Shown here piece by piece: positions 35,505-41,133 of a stretch of DNA of 41,133 nucleotides. Origin of the DNA: Gammaproteobacteria bacterium. Lineage in GTDB: Bacteria > Pseudomonadota > Gammaproteobacteria > SZUA-21. Positions within the stretch are counted from its first letter, which is position 1. Each line of letters begins with the position of its first letter. The DNA lies in the NCBI GenBank assembly GCA_003233345.1, contig QILK01000233.1, positions 1-41,133 on the forward strand. Reading direction: 5' to 3'. The notes under the pieces were generated by a model, which was not told where the DNA came from, made no database searches, and saw only the letters and a list, made by a program, of their open reading frames with translations. A program made the position numbers and the translations under genes.

Positions 35505-35599
35505 GAGACAAAGGCTTTTTAAAAAGGTTTGTCTTTTCACCGTCTGGTTTTCTAAACAGACACGATTAACATATTGCTCAATTGGAGGATATGCACATG
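35505..35599 (+). promoter_or_regulatory. ROSE-like RNA thermometer in the hsp20 leader
   Basis: The ribosome-binding arm GAGGATAT (35585-35592) pairs fully, through one G-U wobble, with ATATTGCTC (35571-35579) if the G of the TTGCT motif (35576) is bulged or paired with G. A UUGCU anti-SD strand facing the Shine-Dalgarno is the hallmark of ROSE thermometers, which open on heating. A further hairpin, GTCTG/CAGAC, lies upstream (about 35542-35561). Leader length (about 95 nt) and the small heat-shock target are as expected. Confidence 0.72.
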
Positions 35600-36061
35600 A
35601 GAACTTTAGACTTAACACCCTTATTCCGTTCATCTGTTGGATTCGATCATTTGGCTTCACTAGTTGATACAGCCATGCAAACCGATAAAAACTATGGCGG
35701 CTACCCACCTTACAATATCGAACTGTGTTCTGAAGATAAATATAAGATCACAATGGCCGTCGCTGGGTTTACCGATGACGATATTTCAATTATTTCTGAA
35801 AGTAATAACTTGACTATCACCGGCAAACAAAAGCAATCGGATGCCAAAAACTTCTTGCACCAAGGTATTGCATCGCGCAACTTTGAGCGTAAATTTCAGC
35901 TAGCTGATCACGTCAAGGTCGTAGATGCTCGCCTGGAAAATGGTTTGTTACACCTAAACCTGGAACGAGAACTTCCTGAAGAAATGAAACCAAAAAAGAT
36001 CGAAATTAGTACCACACGAGACGACAAACTGCTCGAGAATAGACAAAAGAAAATCGCGTAG
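35597..36061 (+). CDS. ibpA: Small heat-shock protein Hsp20 (IbpA-type)
   Basis: This ATP-independent holdase keeps denatured proteins in a refoldable state. I choose the ATG at 35597 (154 aa): MRTLDLTPLFRSSVGFDHL matches the N-terminus of IbpA, and GGAGG at 35584-35588 lies 8 nt upstream. The in-frame ATG at 35591 is too close to the ribosome-binding site. The alpha-crystallin domain spans about residues 35-125 (YNIELCSEDKYKITMAVAGF, with IASRNFERKFQLADHV). The C-terminal I-x-I-like element is KKIEIS. Expression is likely controlled twice, by a sigma-32 promoter and by the ROSE-like leader. Confidence 0.95.
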   Translation: MRTLDLTPLFRSSVGFDHLASLVDTAMQTDKNYGGYPPYNIELCSEDKYKITMAVAGFTDDDISIISESNNLTITGKQKQSDAKNFLHQGIASRNFERKFQLADHVKVVDARLENGLLHLNLERELPEEMKPKKIEISTTRDDKLLENRQKKIA

Positions 36062-36084
36062 TAATCACCAATTTTTCCTTTGTC

Positions 36085-36112
36085 AAAAGGAGGCTTCGCG
36101 GCCTCCTTTTTT
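36085..36112 (+). terminator. Rho-independent terminator of hsp20
   Basis: AAAAGGAGGC (36085-36094) and GCCTCCTTTT (36101-36110) form a 10-bp stem with loop TTCGCG, ending in a T run to 36112. It lies 24 bp after the hsp20 stop. Confidence 0.92.
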
Positions 36113-36293
36113 AGATCAACATTCCCCATAGCATAACATCATAATGTTTACGTGTGACGCGTTGTAAAAGTCTGGTATAGTAAATGTTTACTCTGAGTAT
36201 TGTTTATGAAACCTATCGAGCACTACAAAAAAAGCTACTACATTGGCGAAAATCTATCGATATAACTTTGTCGTATTATACAGGATAACGCTG

Positions 36294-36914
36294 TTGAAAA
36301 TTCAAGGCATAACAATTGTAATTGCTTTATTATCATTACTATCCTGTACTCCTAGTGTTAAAAAAACAGACAATAGAAGTCTAGCAGCCAATCGCAACTA
36401 TGATGCATCCTGCTTCTATAATGGGCTTGTTTTACAGTCACTTGCTGAAGCCTATCGGGCAGACCTAAAAACAGAAGTGATCACTAACATCAAAACATCG
36501 CTCGATAAAATAATTCACAACAACCCACACTTTATGAAATTGAATTCAGACGCATACACTGAGATGGCCAATAACCAAAACGTGAGCCCTCTTCGTTTAG
36601 GCACCAAATATTACTTACGCTGCGCAAAAAAATATAGACGCCTGGACCGACGCGCTTCCAACCGATGCATGAAAGTTTCATATATTCAAAGACTTTCATA
36701 TATTGCAAAAAAAACTGGCGTCTCTAAAAACAGGTTTATGTCAGAAATTATCACCCAAACTGGTTATACCAACACCAGAGGAATAGAAAATCTATCTAGA
36801 TTGGTAGGCATAATTTACAACACACCCAGTAACACTTCAGTATTCAGTCAAATATATGCGACATTCAATTTATGCAGAGAAAGCGTCTCCTCTCAGCAAT
36901 TTGAAACAAGCTGA
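36294..36914 (+). CDS. Lipoprotein of unknown function
   Basis: I place the start at the TTG at 36294 (206 aa), with AGGA at 36282-36285, because it gives a compact lipoprotein signal (KIQGITIVIALLSLLSC) whose lipobox Cys is near residue 18. A longer frame opens at 36243. The mature protein is basic and mostly helical, with several Cys residues (ASCFYNG, LRCAKKYRR, NRCMKVSY, NLCRES) that could form disulfides. I recognise no family. It stands alone between the hsp20 terminator and the cupin gene. Confidence 0.62.
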   Translation: MKIQGITIVIALLSLLSCTPSVKKTDNRSLAANRNYDASCFYNGLVLQSLAEAYRADLKTEVITNIKTSLDKIIHNNPHFMKLNSDAYTEMANNQNVSPLRLGTKYYLRCAKKYRRLDRRASNRCMKVSYIQRLSYIAKKTGVSKNRFMSEIITQTGYTNTRGIENLSRLVGIIYNTPSNTSVFSQIYATFNLCRESVSSQQFETS

Positions 36915-37011
36915 TGGCGCAACAAGATTAACCCCGGAAGGCTTAGCAATGTATCCCCGCGTCCACCTGTGGTTTACCCTCTTTTTGCACAACCTTGCAT
37001 CTCTGAATATC

Positions 37012-37344
37012 TCAACCTTCGGGATAAGTCACTAGAACCACACACCCTTGTCGTGACTGGGGAACATGAGCCGAACCAATAGGGTTGAAGATAAAAGATC
37101 CTTCAGTATAATCTTTCCACCCATCATTAAATATACCTGAAATAACAAATATTTGTTCGGGTCCGAACTTATGAACCTCAATACCAGGAAATTTAGCGCC
37201 TGCTTTGAATTCAAAAACAATGGCTCTTTTTCCTTTATCGCCGTTCCAAAGAACGTGTTCAAGTATGCCTGTTGCAACTTCTTTACCTGGCAAATCCTTC
37301 CAGTTAGCGGATGTTACGCCATCAAAATTCATTTCATTGCTCAT
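37012..37344 (-). CDS. Cupin-domain protein (ChrR-like)
   Basis: The 110-aa single cupin resembles the C-terminal cupin of ChrR-type anti-sigma factors (cupin_7). The barrel motifs include FKAGAKFPGIEVHKFGPEQIFVISG and the second block EGSFIFNPIGSAHVPQSRQG, with conserved His and Glu as possible metal ligands. It could be a small oxygenase or a sensor of oxidised compounds. It is transcribed away from the OhrR-type regulator gene, and two copies of a TTTTGCGCGCA site lie between them, so it is very likely a target of that regulator. Confidence 0.82.
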   Translation of the reverse strand: MSNEMNFDGVTSANWKDLPGKEVATGILEHVLWNGDKGKRAIVFEFKAGAKFPGIEVHKFGPEQIFVISGIFNDGWKDYTEGSFIFNPIGSAHVPQSRQGCVVLVTYPEG

Positions 37345-37375
37345 TATGCATTCCTAGGTAGTTCGTTACAAAATA

Positions 37376-37444
37376 TATATTTTGCGCGCAAAGTAATTAT
37401 GCGACATCGAATATGGACTGTCAACTATTTTGCGCGCATAATAA
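37376..37444. promoter_or_regulatory. Two operator-like palindromes between cupin and OhrR-type genes
   Basis: The perfect palindrome TTTGCGCGCAAA (37381-37392) and TTTTGCGCGCATAA (about 37428-37441, core TGCGCGCA at 37431-37438) share TATTTTGCGCGCA. Their centres are 48 bp apart. Such paired sites fit binding of the MarR-family regulator to its own and the cupin promoter. Confidence 0.7.
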
Positions 37445-37473
37445 ATAATTAGACACTTATAAGGATATGATCA

Positions 37474-37935
37474 TTGGCGTCTCAACAATATAACTTTGCT
37501 GAAATGGTTTGTTTTTCATTGTATTCAACATCGAATGCGATGATTCGTGAATACAGACCACAGTTAGATGAATTTAATCTAACATATCCTCAATTTTTAG
37601 TAATGATGAGTCTATGGAATAAAGACGGCGTTTTTATCAAAGAGCTTTGTGAACAAATATTTCTTGATGCAGGCACATTAACGCCACTCTTAAAACGTCT
37701 GGAAAAAAAAGGATTTATTCTACGCACTAAATCGTCATTAGATGAAAGGGCAATTGTCATTAAGCTGACAAAATCAGGATTATCTTTGAAAAGAAAAACA
37801 TCTCATATTTTTAAAAACATGGAATGTAAAATTAAGCTAACCAGAATGGAGCAAGAACAAATTACGACTATTTGCAATAATATATTATCTCGCCTAACGG
37901 CCAAAAACCGGTCAAATCCAGCCAAAACCGCATGA
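37474..37935 (+). CDS. ohrR: OhrR-type MarR family regulator
   Basis: OhrR proteins repress genes for organic hydroperoxide defence and release DNA when a conserved cysteine near the N-terminus is oxidised. That Cys is Cys13 here (EMVCFSLYSTSNAM), followed by REYRPQLDEFNLTYPQFLVMMSLW and a winged helix (LTPLLKRLEKKGFILRTKSSLDERA). The start is TTG at 37474 with AAGGA 8 nt before it; a nearby ATG at 37467 is out of frame. The usual partner Ohr (OsmC family) is absent; the divergent gene encodes a cupin instead. Confidence 0.88.
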   Translation: MASQQYNFAEMVCFSLYSTSNAMIREYRPQLDEFNLTYPQFLVMMSLWNKDGVFIKELCEQIFLDAGTLTPLLKRLEKKGFILRTKSSLDERAIVIKLTKSGLSLKRKTSHIFKNMECKIKLTRMEQEQITTICNNILSRLTAKNRSNPAKTA

Positions 37936-38000
37936 GAAAATTAAATTTAGCGCATATTATTGAAAATAATAAGTTAAATCTTAATAATTGAAAAATAGAG

Positions 38001-38052
38001 TTGACATACTAAGACGATTGTCCTATTTTTAACTATAAATTGGACGGTCGTC
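38001..38052 (+). promoter_or_regulatory. Promoter of the nemA-like gene with two operator-like sites
   Basis: TTGACA (38001-38006), 17 bp, then TATTTT (38024-38029) makes a good sigma-70 promoter. Inside the spacer lies GACGATTGTC (38013-38022), and downstream lies GACGGTCGTC (38043-38052). Each is close to a palindrome and they form an inverted pair with centres 30 bp apart. They fit binding by the TetR-type protein encoded after nemA. Confidence 0.7.
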
Positions 38053-38091
38053 TTATTATTCAGATAATTATCAATTTTAAGGAAATAAATA

Positions 38092-39186
38092 ATGCCTACA
38101 ACAAAACTACTTTTTACATCACTGAAGCTAGGGTCCTTGACGATTCCAAATCGAATTGTAATGGCACCATTAACGAGAAATAGAGCCAATCAGGATAATG
38201 CTCCCCACCAACTTCATGCTAAATATTATGGGCAACGTGCTAGTGCAGGTTTAATTATTACGGAAGCTTCACAAATATCTGAGCAAGGTATTGGTTATCC
38301 GTCTACACCGGGAATCCATAATCCGACCCAGGTTAGTGGCTGGCGTGCAGTAACCGATGCTGTACATGAAAAAGGTGGACGAATATTCTTGCAATTATGG
38401 CATGTCGGACGGATTTCTCATCCTTCTTTACAACCGAATAATGAATTACCCGTTGCACCATCAGCGATTAAACCTGAAGGTGAATGTGTTACCTACGATG
38501 GGCCGCAAGCCTTCGTAGAACCTCGGGCTTTAAAGTTGGACGAAATCAAGGACATTGTTCAGCAATTTCGCTCAGCAGCACACAATGCAAAAATTGCCGG
38601 ATTTGATGGCGTTGAAATTCACGCTGCTAATGGCTATTTACTAGATCAGTTTTTACGTGATGGCACTAATCATCGTAACGATACTTATGGTGGGAATTTA
38701 AAAAATCGAAGTCGATTAATATTTGACGTGATTGAAACGGTATTGGAAGAGTGGGACGCGGGTCGAGTCGGCATACGGATATCACCGGAAAATTCTTTTA
38801 ATGACATAAGAGACTCTGCCCCACAAGTCACCTTTAATTTTGTAACAGAAAAACTTAATACCTATAAGCTGGCATATTTACATGTACTTGAGGGTGATAT
38901 GGTCGGTGCGCCCAAATCTATTGATTATAGTCAAATAAGATCACGCTTTGATGGGGCCTATATGGCAAATTCTGGCTACACAAAAGAGTCGTCACAAAAA
39001 AGCCTAGAGCAGAACTATTCTGACCTTATCTCTTTTGGTGCTTTATATATAGCGAATCCCGATCTGGTTGAACGTTTTTCTGAAGATAGCCATTTAAATA
39101 CACCCAATCCGGAAACGTTTTATGGCGGTGATGAAAAAGGGTATACGGATTACCCCTTCAGAACACCCGCTGACGCTACTGTTTAG
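38092..39186 (+). CDS. nemA: Alkene reductase of the old yellow enzyme family (NemA-like)
   Basis: This FMN- and NAD(P)H-dependent enzyme reduces activated C=C bonds and nitro compounds, detoxifying electrophiles such as N-ethylmaleimide. The 364-aa length is typical. Blocks visible are PNRIVMAPLTRNRA, LQLWHVGRISHPSL, GFDGVEIHAANGYLLDQFLRDGTNHRND and the C-terminal FGALYIANPDLVERF. AAGGAAAT lies before the ATG. The TetR-type gene follows by about 50-75 nt, resembling the E. coli nemR-nemA pair but in the opposite order. Confidence 0.95.
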   Translation: MPTTKLLFTSLKLGSLTIPNRIVMAPLTRNRANQDNAPHQLHAKYYGQRASAGLIITEASQISEQGIGYPSTPGIHNPTQVSGWRAVTDAVHEKGGRIFLQLWHVGRISHPSLQPNNELPVAPSAIKPEGECVTYDGPQAFVEPRALKLDEIKDIVQQFRSAAHNAKIAGFDGVEIHAANGYLLDQFLRDGTNHRNDTYGGNLKNRSRLIFDVIETVLEEWDAGRVGIRISPENSFNDIRDSAPQVTFNFVTEKLNTYKLAYLHVLEGDMVGAPKSIDYSQIRSRFDGAYMANSGYTKESSQKSLEQNYSDLISFGALYIANPDLVERFSEDSHLNTPNPETFYGGDEKGYTDYPFRTPADATV

Positions 39187-39238
39187 TTATTTTGGCAATA
39201 CCGAATACTGATCGTAAAATATTTATCGGCGAGCAAGG

Positions 39239-39829
39239 ATGAATAGTTGTATAATTCTACTAATGGGTACAAAAGGCGAAAAAAATAGAAACCGTATTGT
39301 CAGTATAGCAGACGATCTTTTTTATAAAAAGGGATACGAGCATACTTCGTTTACCGATATCGCGGACGCCTCGGGCATTGCCCGAGGTAATTTTTATTAC
39401 TATTTTAAAACTAAAGATGATATTTTATGCGCCGTTCTTGATAAGCGACGTGAGGATATTGATTCCATGCTAGTTGAATGGGATAAAAAATACCCTGACC
39501 CAAAAGCACGTCTTAAAAACTACATGTTAATGCTTGTGAAAAGTCAAAGTAATATTGAAAATTTTGGATGCCCCATGGGTTCACTGTGTTTGGAGTTAAA
39601 CAAATTACGACATGTTTTACAACACGATGCCAATAGTATGTTTGAGGTGTTTCGTTTTTGGTTAGAAAAACAATTTACCGCTCTTAGTCATAAGAAAGAT
39701 GCGCGATTTTTATCGATGCACATAATGGGGCGTTGTCAAGGCATTAGCTTGTTAGCTAGCACTTCGTCTGATGTCAGTTATTTAAATCGAGAAGTAAAAT
39801 TGTTGCAACAGTGGGTTGATGAATTATAA
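39239..39829 (+). CDS. nemR: TetR family regulator (NemR-like)
   Basis: The 196-aa protein has a TetR helix-turn-helix at about residues 10-65 (FTDIADASGIARGNFYYYFKTKDDIL). The ligand-binding domain contains GCPMGSLCLEL; a GCP-type cysteine motif is seen in NemR-like sensors, where a cysteine reacts with electrophiles or HOCl. The first Met (39239) sits almost on an AAGG and is too close to it; the Met at 39263 (MGTKGEKNRN) matches the family better but has no clear ribosome-binding site. It probably represses nemA through the sites at 38013-38052. Confidence 0.85.
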   Translation: MNSCIILLMGTKGEKNRNRIVSIADDLFYKKGYEHTSFTDIADASGIARGNFYYYFKTKDDILCAVLDKRREDIDSMLVEWDKKYPDPKARLKNYMLMLVKSQSNIENFGCPMGSLCLELNKLRHVLQHDANSMFEVFRFWLEKQFTALSHKKDARFLSMHIMGRCQGISLLASTSSDVSYLNREVKLLQQWVDEL

Positions 39830-39973
39830 ATTTCAACATTGATTGACCGAAAAAGCTTAATATAAGGTGTGACGCACTTCGATATTTGACTCCCTCTTCA
39901 CTTAAACTACTAGCTTCTAAAACGATTCTGAATTAGATTAGCAGATGAATCTAGCGACTTGGATCTTATTCTG

Positions 39974-41133
39974 ATGATTGTAAAAAATTTTGTAATTGTA
40001 TTCCTGGTTCTTGCATGGGTCATCTCCTGCTCATCTAAAAATACTACCCGCAATGCGCCGAGTAAACATTCACGAGAAACAGCTCAATCGAAACCAGCTC
40101 ACCACATGCAAGATTCCGAGTCGCTCACCAGAACCATTCGCTCTGCGAAACAAAAGTTTACGAAACTATTTCAGGCACACAAGAAAAATGTTGCACGGCG
40201 CTGGGGTAAAAACGAGGTAAAGATGTCCTCCAGCCATATATTCGTAAAATACACACAAAATTATAAAAGCAGGGCCATTGTCAAATTCGACCCTGGTTTG
40301 ATCTCCATTGAAACACTCGATAAAAGCAATAGCACTCAAAGTTTGAAAGATACGATTGTCGCTACCCTGTTAACCCCAAGTGATCCACGTTCTATCGAAA
40401 TGTTTTCTGCAAAAACCAATCGCCTAAGCGGACGACCTTTTTTTTACGGATTGATTAAAGATCAGCGCAAAAAAAACATTAATACAAAGCAGTCTGCGCT
40501 AAAGTATGCTTCATATCTGGTTAAAAATAAGTTGAAAAACCGCTCTATTTCTATAAATGGGTCAAAATCTACTGTTTATTATGTTAAAATTCGTATGACT
40601 AACGACCACCAACACGTGCGAGCACGACGTTATACGCGGTATATTAATAAATATGCTAGCCGTTACCGCGTCAACCGAAGTCTGGTTTATGCCATTATCG
40701 AAACCGAAAGCAATTTTAATCCCTACGCTATCAGTAGTGCCCCTGCATATGGCTTAATGCAAATTGTACCGCGCAGTGCAGGTCGCGACGCCTACAAAAA
40801 AATATATGGCACCAATAAGACCCCGAGCAGCGCCTTTTTGCTAAATGATAAAAATAATATTCAAATGGGAATTGCCTATATAAATATTCTCTCTTACCAG
40901 TATTTAGCTAAAATTCGTAATCCAGTATCGAGAGAATATTGTCTTATCGCCGCCTATAATACCGGAATTGGTAATGTTTTATCAATATTTTCAAAAAAAC
41001 AAAGTCAGGCAATCAATCAAATTAACCAACTGAGCTCTCTACACTTATACCAATACTTAAGAAAAAACCTTCGTTATAAAGAAGCAAGAGACTATTTATA
41101 CAAAGTTGTAAAAGAAAAACCTCATTACGCTAA
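39974..41133 (+). CDS. mltC: Membrane-bound lytic transglycosylase, MltC-like (3' end outside window)
   Basis: The gene is open to the end of the window, so it is partial at the 3' end; 386 codons are present. The start at 39974 gives a lipoprotein signal (VIVFLVLAWVISC, lipidated Cys19). The N-terminal half resembles the MltC-specific DUF3393 domain (TRTIRSAKQKFTKLF, then VKFDPGLISIETL). The C-terminal half is an SLT domain, with catalytic Glu245 in AIIETESNFNPYAIS, then GLMQIVP and AAYNTGIGNVL. The enzyme cleaves the MurNAc-GlcNAc bond in peptidoglycan at the outer membrane. No stop or strong ribosome-binding site is seen. Confidence 0.85.
   Translation, partial: MIVKNFVIVFLVLAWVISCSSKNTTRNAPSKHSRETAQSKPAHHMQDSESLTRTIRSAKQKFTKLFQAHKKNVARRWGKNEVKMSSSHIFVKYTQNYKSRAIVKFDPGLISIETLDKSNSTQSLKDTIVATLLTPSDPRSIEMFSAKTNRLSGRPFFYGLIKDQRKKNINTKQSALKYASYLVKNKLKNRSISINGSKSTVYYVKIRMTNDHQHVRARRYTRYINKYASRYRVNRSLVYAIIETESNFNPYAISSAPAYGLMQIVPRSAGRDAYKKIYGTNKTPSSAFLLNDKNNIQMGIAYINILSYQYLAKIRNPVSREYCLIAAYNTGIGNVLSIFSKKQSQAINQINQLSSLHLYQYLRKNLRYKEARDYLYKVVKEKPHYA

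Noticed and set aside
35582-35596. Earlier hsp20 starts at TTG 35582 and ATG 35591
   Set aside because: They overlap or sit too close to the GGAGG site, and the IbpA-like N-terminus begins at 35597.
36206-36265. 19-codon frame before the lipoprotein gene
   Set aside because: Too short, no ribosome-binding site, and it overlaps the longer frame of the lipoprotein gene.

Overview
The window reads as chromosomal DNA of a gammaproteobacterium. The evidence is the gene order dprA-smg-topA followed by purE, tsaC and hemF, the yfhM-pbpC pair (alpha-2-macroglobulin plus PBP1C), an IbpA-type small heat-shock protein preceded by a sigma-32-like promoter, an MltC-type lytic transglycosylase, and a metal class of HemB like that of Pseudomonas. 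Coding DNA is of moderate GC and intergenic DNA is AT-rich. I cannot name a genus. I see no rRNA, tRNA, CRISPR array, phage gene or transposase gene.

Layout. (1) 1-490: a repeat-rich leader with a 97-nt imperfect palindrome and the first copy of a REP-paired element. (2) 491-8072, plus strand: dprA, smg, topA, purE, tsaC, hemF and a NOL1/NOP2/Sun-type rRNA methyltransferase. (3) 8058-9413, minus strand: a secreted fusion of an alpha/beta-hydrolase-like domain with a TlpA-type thioredoxin domain. (4) 9414-10039: the second REP-paired element and an intrinsic terminator for the next operon. (5) 16377 down to 10040, minus strand: eight tightly packed genes encoding an HDOD-PP2C phosphatase, an RsbW-like kinase, a STAS protein, an MlaE permease, an MlaF ATPase, an MCE (MlaD-like) protein, a PqiC-like lipoprotein and an unknown protein. 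(6) An ArsS-type radical SAM gene (minus) divergent from hemB (plus). (7) 18823-31479: an envelope region with a TAP-type hydrolase, a lipoprotein, a candidate structured RNA with terminator, a 1637-aa alpha-2-macroglobulin, PBP1C, an M23 peptidase, a DUF1287 protein, the third REP-paired element and a membrane-anchored M15-like peptidase. (8) A lone sucrose synthase (minus) followed by a gene-free AT-rich stretch. (9) Hsp20 with a sigma-32-like promoter and a ROSE-like RNA thermometer, then a lipoprotein. (10) Two redox/electrophile regulatory pairs: cupin/OhrR-type MarR (divergent) and NemA/TetR, each with visible candidate operators. (11) A 3'-truncated MltC-like transglycosylase running off the window end.

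The most interesting candidate system is region 5. A complete partner-switching module (phosphatase, kinase, STAS antagonist) is overlapped and apparently translationally coupled to an MCE/Mla lipid-transport ABC system. In E. coli the STAS protein MlaB is a subunit of the Mla transporter, so this layout suggests, as inference, that phosphorylation of the STAS protein switches lipid transport on and off. Other points to check are the ROSE-like thermometer, the three-copy REP-paired element with a related interior, the structured RNA upstream of the alpha-2-macroglobulin gene, and the hydrolase-TlpA fusion.
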